This document shows positions 1 to 6,547 of a stretch of 11,440 bases of DNA, in pieces. The position numbers and the translations under genes were made by a program. The DNA is from Prevotella sp. UBA2456 (GTDB lineage Bacteria; Bacteroidota; Bacteroidia; Bacteroidales; Bacteroidaceae), in contig DDPY01000016.1 of assembly GCA_002342415.1 (NCBI GenBank), positions 1 through 11,440 on the forward strand, written 5' to 3'. The notes under the pieces were generated by a model, which ran no database searches, had not been told where the DNA came from, and saw only the letters and a list, made by a program, of their open reading frames with translations. Numbering within the stretch: position 1 is the stretch's first letter; each line of letters begins with the position of its first letter.

Positions 1-91
1 ATATTATAATATATAATAATTTAATATACGCTAAGGGGTCGCACATTCTGGCAAGGGCTTAATGTGGCAAATGGGAAATGCGCACCACCTT

Positions 92-123
92 AATGTTACA
101 ATGTTACAAAGTTACAATGTTAC
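92..123. repeat. Four tandem octamers, AATGTTAC type
   Basis: Four head-to-tail 8-nt units read AATGTTAC, AATGTTAC, AAAGTTAC and AATGTTAC, with a single substitution in unit three. They lie about 50 bp upstream of the TTTG box of the promoter driving the pseudouridine synthase gene. The rest of 1-170 is AT-rich at the left end and shows no gene, RNA gene or convincing terminator that I can recognise. The role is unknown. Confidence 0.85.
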
Positions 124-170
124 GTTTTCGTACGGTACGGGATAAAAACGCAGGAAATTGCAAGCCGAAA

Positions 171-202
171 TTTGGCAGTCTCGAAAAATAGCCGTACCTT
201 TG
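171..202 (+). promoter_or_regulatory. Bacteroidetes-type promoter for the RluA-family gene
   Basis: A TTTG box at 171-174 is followed after 20 nt by TACCTTTG at 195-202, matching the primary-sigma promoter consensus of Bacteroidetes (TTTG, about 19 nt, TAnnTTTG). Transcription should begin a few bases after 202, giving a leader of about 40 nt that contains the GAGGTAA heptamer array. Consensus and spacing are seen directly; the start site is inferred. Confidence 0.75.
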
Positions 203-213
203 CGGCAAGTTAG

Positions 214-241
214 GAGGTAAGAGGTAAGAAGTAAGAGGTAA
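214..241 (+). repeat. GAGGTAA heptamer array in the leader
   Basis: Four tandem 7-nt units read GAGGTAA, GAGGTAA, GAAGTAA and GAGGTAA, followed by a degenerate GAAAGCG unit at 242-248 and the ATG at 251. Every unit ends in TAA, so the array has stop triplets in all three frames just before the start codon. The GGAGG-like core resembles a Shine-Dalgarno sequence but lies about 30 nt from the ATG, too far for a normal site. Confidence 0.8.
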
Positions 242-250
242 GAAAGCGAT

Positions 251-1141
251 ATGAGATATAATACGAATGCACAGGGCGATTACGAACACTTGACGGTCAG
301 CGAGGAACAGCCGTTGCTGGAGTTTCTGTTGGCAAATGTACACCAGTCGCGCACCAAGATCAAGCAGACCTTGCAGGGGCAGGGCATCAAGGTGAACGGC
401 AAGACGGTGACGCAGTTTGACTATCCGCTGCGCCCAGGCATGAAGGTGGCCGTCTCGAAGACCAAGCGCAACCAGCAGCCCTTCCGCTCGCGCTATGTAA
501 AGATAGTGTACGAAGACCGCTGGCTGATTGTGGTAGAGAAGCAGCCGGGCATCCTCTCGATGGCGGCAGGCCACTCGTCGCTGAACGTGAAGCAGGTGCT
601 GGACGACTACTTCAAGAAGAGCCGCCAGAACTGCACGGCGCATGTAGTACACCGCTTAGACCGCGATACCTCGGGCCTGATGGTATATGCCAAGGACATG
701 GATACCGAGCAGGCGCTGGAACGAAACTGGCACGAGATAGTCTACGACCGCCGTTATGTGGCCGTGCTCTCAGGTGAGATGGAGCAGGACCAAGGCACGA
801 TAGAGAACTGGCTGAAGGACAACAAGGCCTATGTCACCTACTCGTCGCCCGTTGACAATGGCGGCAAGCTGGCCATCACCCACTTCTTCACGCTCGACCG
901 CACTACGGAGCACTCGCTGGTGGAGTTCAAATTAGAGACGGGGCGCAAGAACCAGATTCGTGTACATGCTGCCGACATGGGGCATCCCGTATGCGGCGAC
1001 ATCAAGTATGGCAACGGCGACGACCCTCTGCACCGCCTCTGTCTGCACGCCTTCCTCCTGTGCTTCTATCATCCCATCACCCGACAGCCCATGGAGTTCG
1101 AGACACCCATCCCCGCTACGTTTAAGCACCTTTTTAAGTAG
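251..1141 (+). CDS. RluA-family pseudouridine synthase with S4 domain
   Basis: This cytoplasmic RNA-modifying enzyme should convert uridine to pseudouridine in 23S rRNA or tRNA. The 296-residue protein has an N-terminal S4-like RNA-binding segment (about residues 20-70, with SRTKIKQTLQ and IKVNGKTV). The catalytic domain carries the signature HRLDRDTSG at 134-142, whose D137 is the expected nucleophilic aspartate, and the downstream family motif GRKNQIRVH at 231-239. The length is usual for RluA/RluC/RluD relatives. The ATG at 251 was chosen because it follows the promoter and heptamer array and leaves a complete S4 domain. The TAG stop runs into a second heptamer array. The family is certain; the target uridine and therefore the exact gene name cannot be read from sequence. 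Confidence 0.93.
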   Translation: MRYNTNAQGDYEHLTVSEEQPLLEFLLANVHQSRTKIKQTLQGQGIKVNGKTVTQFDYPLRPGMKVAVSKTKRNQQPFRSRYVKIVYEDRWLIVVEKQPGILSMAAGHSSLNVKQVLDDYFKKSRQNCTAHVVHRLDRDTSGLMVYAKDMDTEQALERNWHEIVYDRRYVAVLSGEMEQDQGTIENWLKDNKAYVTYSSPVDNGGKLAITHFFTLDRTTEHSLVEFKLETGRKNQIRVHAADMGHPVCGDIKYGNGDDPLHRLCLHAFLLCFYHPITRQPMEFETPIPATFKHLFK

Positions 1142-1178
1142 TTGAGAGTTGAAAGTTGACAGTTGACAGTTGAGAGTT
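1141..1178 (+). repeat. GTTGANA heptamer array at the rluA-like stop codon
   Basis: Five tandem units, GTTGAGA, GTTGAAA, GTTGACA, GTTGACA and GTTGAGA, plus a partial GTT, make 38 nt. Only the sixth base varies. The first G is also the last base of the TAG stop codon. TGA occurs in every unit and so falls in all three frames. Confidence 0.9.
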
Positions 1179-1226
1179 CTTTGACCTAAAGGTACAAAGC
1201 GAGCGGAGCTCGTGGGAGAGTTGACA
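1179..1226. repeat. Two adjacent hairpins inside a broken heptamer array
   Basis: Directly after the heptamer array come two potential hairpins: CTTTGACC with GGTaCAAAG (1179-1199, one bulged A, TAAA loop) and CGAGC with GCTCG (1200-1212, GGA loop). A further GTTGACA heptamer follows at 1220-1226, out of the original phase. This looks like a hairpin module lodged in the array. There is no following T-run, so it is not a standard terminator. The folding is inferred by eye. Confidence 0.5.
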
Positions 1227-1241
1227 ATTAAATATATAGAA

Positions 1242-1400
1242 ATGGAAAACTTAACCTCTTATCTGGCCATTCTGGCCTTGATTATCATCGGATTCTTAGT
1301 GGTGAAGAAGGTGGCCTCGTGCCTCATCAAGAGCATTGTCACCATCGTGCTCGCAGCAGCAGCCATCGCCATCTACTGGCTCTATCTCAGAGGAGCTTGA
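1242..1400 (+). CDS. Small two-helix membrane protein, unknown function
   Basis: The 52-residue product is almost entirely hydrophobic, with predicted membrane segments at about residues 5-21 and 30-48 separated by a short basic loop (VKKVASCLIK). I do not recognise a family. The ATG at 1242 is preferred over an in-frame GTG at 1212 because it has an A-rich AT leader of the Bacteroidetes kind and the added residues would be repeat-derived. No TAnnTTTG promoter is visible between it and the pseudouridine synthase gene 100 bp upstream, so co-transcription is likely. The coding call rests on the clean amphipathic pattern and position, not on homology, and is less certain than for its neighbours. 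Confidence 0.6.
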   Translation: MENLTSYLAILALIIIGFLVVKKVASCLIKSIVTIVLAAAAIAIYWLYLRGA

Positions 1401-1431
1401 AGCTTAGATAACTGAGGTTTCCCACCCCTTC

Positions 1432-1653
1432 CGTTTGTTCAGACCACCCCTAACCCCTCCTAACTTAGGAGGGGAAATGTTTACCACCGTAGGTGCTGCT
1501 GGGGGTAAAAGGTGTGTAAAGAGTATCTAATTCCCCTCCTAACTTAGGAGGGGAAATGGTTACCACCGTAGGTGCTGCTGGGGGTAAAAGGTGTGTAAAG
1601 AGTATCTAATTCCCCTCCTAAGTTAGGAGGGGCAGGGGTGGTCTGAACAAGCG
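1432..1653. repeat. MITE/REP-like element with 79-bp tandem palindromes
   Basis: Three copies of a near-perfect palindrome (arms CCCCTCCTAA and TTAGGAGGGG around one central base) lie at 1454-1474, 1533-1553 and 1612-1632, spaced at exactly 79 bp. The two 58-bp spacers differ at one base (T1480 against G1559). The centre base is C, C and G in the three copies. The block is enclosed by perfect 17-bp inverted repeats (TTGTTCAGACCACCCCT at 1435-1451 and its complement at 1634-1650). It fills the gap between convergent genes, carries no reading frame worth calling, and may also stop transcription from both sides. Structure is seen directly; mobility or a REP-like origin is inference. Confidence 0.85.
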
Positions 1654-1673
1654 AAGGAACTTATCACCACATT

Positions 1674-1696
1674 GAAAAAAATAATGCTTAGATTAT
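1674..1696 (-). terminator. Possible weak terminator after menA
   Basis: On the minus strand, ATAAT and ATTAT arms (1681-1696, 6-nt loop) overlap the menA stop codon and run into seven T residues. The stem is short and AT-only, so this is a weak candidate. The palindromic element just beyond could do the job instead. Confidence 0.3.
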
Positions 1697-2599
1697 CAGC
1701 AGACCTATGCTCACCAGGAGCCCGTAGACGAACATGTTGCGGGCCGTCTCGCCTAAGCATTCGTTCAGCCGCCGGCCGTAGTTGATGCGGCGCATCTTGA
1801 TCCATGTGTACACGTGCAGCAGCAGATAGAGGAAAGGCAGCACGAAGGCCAGCACATGGCCGTTCAGCCAGAACACCACCCCTATGAGGCATGCCGCGAT
1901 GCCCAGCGCGAGATAGAGCCACTCCGTAGCCTCGCTGCCGATGCGCACCACGAGGGTCCGTTTCTCGTCACGCTCGTCGTTGTAGCGGTCGCGATAGTTG
2001 TTCACTATCAGCAGCCCGTCAATCACCAGTCCGCAGGCCACCGAAGCCAGGAACACCTGCCACGTCAGCGTATGCAGCTGAACATAATAGGTGCAGCATA
2101 CTGGCACGATGCCGAAGAACACCAATACCAGCACATCGCCCAATCCTAAGTACGACAGATGGGTGGTATAGAGGAAGCAGAACACCACGCAGAGTGCTCC
2201 CACGATGACCATCTCCAGTCCGCCGTAATATACCAACGGCAGTCCCACCAGACAGGCCACGACGGTAGTAGTAGCAATAGCCCGTTTCATCGCATCGATG
2301 CTGACCCAGCCCTGCGTGCATGCCCGCAGAGGACCCAGACGGGTGGCCGCATCGTCGTTGCCCTTGACATAGTCGAAGAAATCGTTGACGAAGTTGGCAT
2401 CCACCTGCATGATGAATGCAAAGAGCAGACACAATGCGGCAGCCGTCCAGCTGAACACCTCGCTGCCATATTCGCGGCTGTCAACGAAAGCCAGCGCCAC
2501 GCCTATCATCACGGGGACGGCAGCGCCGGAGAGCGTCTTCGGCCGCGCTGCCAGGAGCCAGGCCTTAGGCGAATTTTGTCGGATGGTTTCTTCTGTCAT
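1688..2599 (-). CDS. menA: 1,4-dihydroxy-2-naphthoate polyprenyltransferase
   Basis: MenA is an integral inner-membrane UbiA-superfamily enzyme that joins a polyprenyl diphosphate tail to 1,4-dihydroxy-2-naphthoate, giving demethylmenaquinone for the respiratory quinone pool. The 303-residue product has the N-terminal ARPKTL motif (18-23). The first Mg-diphosphate motif is N72-D73-x-x-D76 followed by G80 and D82, with the MenA-typical RLGPLR at 87-92. The second aspartate-rich motif is N201-Y-R-D204 with D208 and D211. Eight or so hydrophobic helices fit the family. It begins 33 nt after the HD-domain gene, behind a leader that is almost only A residues, and is probably the last gene of the minus-strand cluster. 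No other men gene is in the window. UbiA relatives are the alternative, but the motifs and length favour MenA. Confidence 0.93.
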   Translation of the reverse strand: MTEETIRQNSPKAWLLAARPKTLSGAAVPVMIGVALAFVDSREYGSEVFSWTAAALCLLFAFIMQVDANFVNDFFDYVKGNDDAATRLGPLRACTQGWVSIDAMKRAIATTTVVACLVGLPLVYYGGLEMVIVGALCVVFCFLYTTHLSYLGLGDVLVLVFFGIVPVCCTYYVQLHTLTWQVFLASVACGLVIDGLLIVNNYRDRYNDERDEKRTLVVRIGSEATEWLYLALGIAACLIGVVFWLNGHVLAFVLPFLYLLLHVYTWIKMRRINYGRRLNECLGETARNMFVYGLLVSIGLLII

Positions 2600-2632
2600 G
2601 GCTTTTTTTTCTTTTTTATTTCGAGATGTCGT

Positions 2633-3271
2633 TTATTCCTTTGTCTCCTCCTTGAATATCCTGTCAAACACCGCTCGCATCCTCTGCGGCTGGGCAATCA
2701 GCTGGCGCAGCTCGTTCAGGCGGCGCTCGTTCTCAGAACCCTGAATCCACAGGCGGATGTAGCCGTTGACGCTGTATTTCTCGTCCATGTGCTGCATGAA
2801 GCGGCGCCAGTGGCCCTCGGCGTCGAGCTGCGGATAGTTGGCCAACCCGAACTGGATGGTGCGGCGGATGACGGTCTCTGGCTCTATGTCACGGTCGGCC
2901 TCAGCCACTATCTTGCCGTAGATGCTGCGAGGAACGCGCGATGCCGAGGCCCGATGGTCCTCCACCGCCTCCTTCATCACCTTCAGCTGGTCGGCCGTGA
3001 ACCATCGTTTCAGCCGGGCATCCTGCATCAGCATCTTGCCACTCGTGAGGTGGTGGATGGCACGAGGACCCGAAAGCCCCAAGTCGTGATAGGCAGCAAT
3101 GGCATAGGCCATATCCAGGTCGGCTCCAATCTTGCGAGCCAGCTCCAGCGAGCGCCGTATTACCCGCGTGGCATGCTCCATATTGTGGCCCTTGTCAAAC
3201 TGCGCATACTGCGGCAGTATCTGGGTCTCAATAAACTCCACCAGGTCTAACGAAGGATTCTGCATCATCAT
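2633..3271 (-). CDS. HD-domain metal-dependent phosphohydrolase
   Basis: The 212-residue protein has the HD-superfamily metal-binding pattern: H33 (in NMEHATRV), H62-D63 (in AYHDLGL) and D126 (in EADRD), with E105/H106 between them. The superfamily hydrolyses phosphate esters of nucleotides and related compounds; the substrate here is unknown. The start is the ATG at 3271, the first of three consecutive ATG codons (3271, 3268, 3265). An upstream in-frame TTG at 3280 lies inside the heptamer repeat and is rejected. The start codon abuts the repeat with no intervening leader or Shine-Dalgarno site, and the porin stop codon is 38 nt upstream, so it probably shares the porin transcript. The menA start is 33 nt downstream. 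A functional link with menaquinone synthesis is not implied by sequence. Confidence 0.85.
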   Translation of the reverse strand: MMMQNPSLDLVEFIETQILPQYAQFDKGHNMEHATRVIRRSLELARKIGADLDMAYAIAAYHDLGLSGPRAIHHLTSGKMLMQDARLKRWFTADQLKVMKEAVEDHRASASRVPRSIYGKIVAEADRDIEPETVIRRTIQFGLANYPQLDAEGHWRRFMQHMDEKYSVNGYIRLWIQGSENERRLNELRQLIAQPQRMRAVFDRIFKEETKE

Positions 3272-3309
3272 AACTCTCAACTTTCAACTCTCAACTGTCA
3301 ACTGTCAAC
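3272..3309 (-). repeat. GTTGANA heptamer array filling the porin-HD gap
   Basis: Read on the minus strand, the units are GTTGACA, GTTGACA, GTTGAGA, GTTGAAA, GTTGAGA and a partial GTT, 38 nt in all. The array starts at the base after the porin TAA and ends at the base before the HD-gene ATG, so it is the whole intergenic region. TGA triplets occur in all three frames. Length and family equal those of the array at 1141-1178, with a different order of units. Confidence 0.92.
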
Positions 3310-5670
3310 TTAATTAAAGAAGTTCCACGACACACCGAAGCGGAAGACGCGGCTGTTCATGGGATAGTGGGGAGTGGTGAACGACATCTTGTTGCCCGAG
3401 CCGCTGTTCACATGGCTCATAGCAAAGAAGAAACGGGCACGCTTCAGGTGGAAGTTGGCATAGACGTCTACGAAGGGATAGCCGCCCAGTATCAGACGGC
3501 TGCTGCCCTCCTTCTGCACGGCAAACTGAGCGATGTAGGGCAGATAGTCGGGAGCTTCGTACTTTGTAAAGTAGGTAACGTTGGCACCCAGCTCCGTGCT
3601 CAGCACACGGGCAATCTTGAACTTCAGATAGAGATTGCTGAAGAGGTTCAGCTTCGGCAGATTCAGCACGTCCAGGTTGCTGGAGTTCTGATAGGTCACC
3701 ACGTTCTCCCAGTTCAGGATGCCCCAGCGCAGATTCTGCATCAGCTGAGCCGTCAGCACGTTGATGCCTCCGCCCTCCTGATAGACACCACCCGTCAGCC
3801 CCTTGCGGAGGTTTTCGCTGTTGATGGTGTATTTCATACCGAAGTAGGTGTAGTTCTTGATTTGCGTGACAGCCACACGAAGGTGGGTATCGGTCTTGCG
3901 ATAGCTGAACACTCCCTCGATGTGGGTTCGCGTCTCCTTGTCGAGCTCAGTGTCCCACCAGAGGAACTTGGAGTGGTAGTGCTGCTGGAAGTAGCTGGGC
4001 GCTATGCGGTGGAAGTAGGCTTTGGCAGCCAGTGTCACCGTATCGCCGAAGAGACGGAAGTTCAGGTCGGTGTTGAAGTCGAGTGCCAGCGAGCCTGCAT
4101 CCATGCCCGTGACACCCAGCTCTGCCAGAAGGTTGAAGTGGAAGGTGTTGCCCTGCGTGCGTGAAAGCTGGCCACCCACGTTCAAACTGTGCCCCGAGTG
4201 CTTGCCCATCACGTAGCCGGTGGAGTCGGCATTGTACTCAGGCATCTGGAACTTACGGCTCTCGTAGGAGATGAATCCCTTGAGGCCCGCCTTCATATAC
4301 TTGTGGAACCCTTCGAGCAGGGCGACGGCAAAGGTATTCTTGATGGCGAAGTATTTGGTCTTGTCGTAGATGGAGTCGGCGCTATACAAGCCCTCGTCGT
4401 TCAAGTCGTAGTATTTCTTGGCGAAATAGTCTTCGGGAGTGTCGTAGGCCTGGTAGATACGGTCGTGGTTGTTGATTTCCACCGTATGGATGAAGCTCGT
4501 CACGGGCACGTATTCGTGCTTCATCGTGGCCTCGATGGAGTCTTCCAACTCCTGGGCACGCTTCAGGCTGTCCAGCTTCTCCTGCGACTCCACCTTGATG
4601 CGCGTGGTGTCGGCCAGTTCGGGCTTCTTGCCCTTGCCCGGCTCATCACCCATGATAACGGCCTCCTTGGGGCGGCCGGTAGGCTTGTCGGCTATCTTCT
4701 GGTCGCGATGGCGCCCTGGTGTCAGCGAGTCTTCTTTCTTCCGCTCCTCGCGCTCCTTCTTCTGCTTGGCCGATTTCTGGGCAAACTGCCGGGCCTTGAT
4801 TTCCTCGTCGGTCATCTTCACCTTGCGATAGAATCCCAGGTTGTAGCGATGGGTGAGGAAGACGTGCTGGGAGTTGTTGCGGTTCCAGTTCTGTGAGAGC
4901 ACCGTGGGAATCTCCTCTTCCGTAAACGTGGATTCTTCGGCCTCCGGGTGGGTGATATATCCGTCTTTCGTAATGCCGCCGCTCTCAGTAGCCTTGCGGT
5001 GGTGGAAGCTGGTCAGCATGTGCATCTGATACTGGTCGCCGATGTAGGTGGCGAACAGGGATGCGCGGAAGTTGGAATTGTTCTGGTTGGCAAAGTATCC
5101 GGTGGCATAGTGATAATCCAGGTCGAAGCCCATTCCCAGGCGCTTGCCGGCATTCACGGAGTATTTGGCGTCGATATGGTCTTCGCCGTGCTGCTTGTCA
5201 CCGCAGGTCTCATACGAGATGTGGGCATAGGGCGACAAGGTGTTGACAAATAGGAACTCTTCGGGCAGCACCGTGGTGAAGCTGTAGGGCTGGGTGAAGT
5301 AGAACTGGCTGGTTTCGTGACGGTCGATGAAGATGCGGTTGATGCGTGCCGAATAGTTGTTGCCCAGCGTGTTGTATTGTCCGTAGACACCAGTGGCATA
5401 AATCGTGTTCTGATAGAGGTGGGGAATGGTGTCGGGCTCGCTGGGAATGACATCGCCGAATCGGCGGTCAACCTTCCAGAATCGCAGTCCTATGGGCACT
5501 TCCTTGTTCTGATGGGTGGAGTCACGGCGGTTGGGATTGAAGTTCCCGTTCGTGCCGTATTCGTTGCGCTGGGTGATATTGCCCGAAGGGTCCATCTGAT
5601 TATACACCTGAGCCTGCACGGCAAGCGTCGTGCAGGCGAGCAGTGAGAGAAGGGTGTGTCGTATCCTCAT
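3310..5670 (-). CDS. Putative outer-membrane porin, Bacteroidetes type
   Basis: This 786-residue protein resembles the large 'putative porin' family found in Bacteroidetes (I believe the Porin_10 type) and should form a beta-barrel in the outer membrane; its substrate is unknown. Residues 1-20 are a signal peptide ending VQA before Q21. Alternating aromatic/polar strands follow through the body, and the chain ends in an aromatic beta-strand (FRFGVSWNFFN), as in barrels inserted by the BAM complex. Residues about 286-384 differ sharply: a Lys/Glu/Asp-rich, strand-poor stretch (KQKKEREERKKED and similar) likely to be a disordered or helical loop. The ATG overlaps the stop of the upstream small membrane protein as ATGA. 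Family assignment is moderately strong; transport function is inferred. Confidence 0.82.
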   Translation of the reverse strand: MRIRHTLLSLLACTTLAVQAQVYNQMDPSGNITQRNEYGTNGNFNPNRRDSTHQNKEVPIGLRFWKVDRRFGDVIPSEPDTIPHLYQNTIYATGVYGQYNTLGNNYSARINRIFIDRHETSQFYFTQPYSFTTVLPEEFLFVNTLSPYAHISYETCGDKQHGEDHIDAKYSVNAGKRLGMGFDLDYHYATGYFANQNNSNFRASLFATYIGDQYQMHMLTSFHHRKATESGGITKDGYITHPEAEESTFTEEEIPTVLSQNWNRNNSQHVFLTHRYNLGFYRKVKMTDEEIKARQFAQKSAKQKKEREERKKEDSLTPGRHRDQKIADKPTGRPKEAVIMGDEPGKGKKPELADTTRIKVESQEKLDSLKRAQELEDSIEATMKHEYVPVTSFIHTVEINNHDRIYQAYDTPEDYFAKKYYDLNDEGLYSADSIYDKTKYFAIKNTFAVALLEGFHKYMKAGLKGFISYESRKFQMPEYNADSTGYVMGKHSGHSLNVGGQLSRTQGNTFHFNLLAELGVTGMDAGSLALDFNTDLNFRLFGDTVTLAAKAYFHRIAPSYFQQHYHSKFLWWDTELDKETRTHIEGVFSYRKTDTHLRVAVTQIKNYTYFGMKYTINSENLRKGLTGGVYQEGGGINVLTAQLMQNLRWGILNWENVVTYQNSSNLDVLNLPKLNLFSNLYLKFKIARVLSTELGANVTYFTKYEAPDYLPYIAQFAVQKEGSSRLILGGYPFVDVYANFHLKRARFFFAMSHVNSGSGNKMSFTTPHYPMNSRVFRFGVSWNFFN

Positions 5671-5834
5671 ACCTTAAACATGCGCAGGGCAGCCTCACCG
5701 AACTTGATGACCATAGAAACGAGGATGATGTATATTCCCGTGTCCTTATGGCCTGTAAAGTAAAACACCAGACCTACGATAGCTCCCAGCATGAAGATGA
5801 TGTTGAGCCAATTGCGTATGATGTCTGTATTCAT
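5667..5834 (-). CDS. 55-residue membrane protein between DUF4468 and porin genes
   Basis: Translation from the ATG at 5834 gives 55 residues, starting MNTDIIRNWL and ending RMFKV, with two predicted membrane segments (about 9-27 and 34-50) joined by a short GHKDTG turn. I do not recognise a named family. Evidence that it is real: its ATG overlaps the TGA of the DUF4468 gene by ATGA, and its own TGA overlaps the porin ATG by ATGA, so the three frames are tightly coupled and no bases are left over. It is probably an inner-membrane protein made in step with the two exported neighbours. Its function is unknown. Confidence 0.78.
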   Translation of the reverse strand: MNTDIIRNWLNIIFMLGAIVGLVFYFTGHKDTGIYIILVSMVIKFGEAALRMFKV

Positions 5835-6451
5835 TTAAGCAGCGATTCTATTTTGTTGAAAAGGAAGTCCTTGCGGTCAATCGTCTTGCGGCGGAACTTG
5901 CCGGTCATGGGATAGAGCTTCGTGTTCTTCTTGTTCACGGCATCGTCGTCCGTAATCCAGCCCTCGGCCTTCAGCCGCTGCGGGTTGCGCTTCTCCTCAT
6001 ACAGATAGCGGATATGGCTCAGCGTCACCTCGGCCTTGCCGTCCTGACATTTCGCATCGAGCACATACATGAAGCGTGTCTGGTCGAGCACAAGGGCTGA
6101 CTTGCGGAAAATGAGCCACTCCTCAAAGCTGGCTCCCACCTGACAGCCCACGCTGTCGTTGACCACCAGGAGACTGTGTATCTGGTTCTTCTCCTTCATC
6201 ATCTTCTGCATGTAGCCACGGATGATGCTGAAAATATCGGAGGCACTCTTGCCGGGAGCCTCGATGGTCTGGGAAAAGACTACCTTGCCGTCCACCTCGG
6301 GCACGGCACCACGCAGATATTTTGCATTGGGGTTTACTTTTACTACTTTAGCTTCCTCCTGCTCTTCCTCTTCGGGACGCTCCCAGGTGTTGTCCTGTGC
6401 CCACATCGTGAGAGGTATCAGAGCCAACGCCATCATCAAGATCTTTTTCAT
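5831..6451 (-). CDS. DUF4468-type exported protein
   Basis: The 206-residue product has a signal peptide (residues 1-18, cleavage after MWA) followed by a short acidic segment (EEEEQEE, about 27-33). The globular region, beginning near VPEVDGKVVFSQTIEAPG, matches my recollection of DUF4468 proteins, a Bacteroidetes family of exported proteins with a TBP-like fold and no assigned reaction. A periplasmic or outer-membrane-associated location is expected. It is the first gene of the minus-strand cluster and has its own promoter at 6478-6510. Its TGA stop overlaps the next ATG. Pairing with a coupled membrane protein and a porin suggests an envelope role, but that is inference. Confidence 0.75.
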   Translation of the reverse strand: MKKILMMALALIPLTMWAQDNTWERPEEEEQEEAKVVKVNPNAKYLRGAVPEVDGKVVFSQTIEAPGKSASDIFSIIRGYMQKMMKEKNQIHSLLVVNDSVGCQVGASFEEWLIFRKSALVLDQTRFMYVLDAKCQDGKAEVTLSHIRYLYEEKRNPQRLKAEGWITDDDAVNKKNTKLYPMTGKFRRKTIDRKDFLFNKIESLLK

Positions 6452-6477
6452 ATTTCTTTCTTCTTTGATTTTTCGTG

Positions 6478-6510
6478 CAAAAGTACGAATATTATCCTAT
6501 AATGTGGCAA
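6478..6510 (-). promoter_or_regulatory. Promoter of the DUF4468-porin-menA cluster
   Basis: On the minus strand TACTTTTG at 6485-6478 fits TAnnTTTG, with a TTG at 6510-6508 placed 22 nt upstream, at the long end of accepted spacing. The predicted transcript has a leader of about 20 nt, A-rich before the ATG at 6451. No terminator is visible between uvrB and this promoter, so some uvrB read-through is possible. Confidence 0.65.
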
Positions 6511-6547
6511 CAAGCGGCCTATTTTTTGTTTTTTTTATCTTTTCGTC

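Noticed and set aside
42..66. Hairpin CACATT/AATGTG as a terminator of an upstream gene
   Set aside because: Six-base stem, 13-nt loop and no T-run; no upstream gene is visible to terminate.
214..220. GGAGG-like Shine-Dalgarno for the pseudouridine synthase
   Set aside because: It is about 30 nt from the ATG, recurs as part of the heptamer array, and Bacteroidetes rarely depend on Shine-Dalgarno pairing.
1454..1632. CRISPR-like spacing of palindromic repeats
   Set aside because: The two spacers are identical except at one base and there are no cas genes; it is a tandem duplication within an inverted-repeat-bounded element.
2159..3250. 363-codon plus-strand open frame
   Set aside because: It lies antisense across menA and the HD-domain gene, has no recognisable domain, and is explained by the codon bias of the real minus-strand genes.
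3272..3280. TTG start for the HD-domain gene
   Set aside because: The TTG is part of the heptamer repeat; three ATG codons follow at once.
4189..4896. 235-codon plus-strand open frame opposite the porin gene
   Set aside because: Its low-complexity Val/Leu/Gly composition is a shadow of the porin codons, with no promoter or leader of its own.
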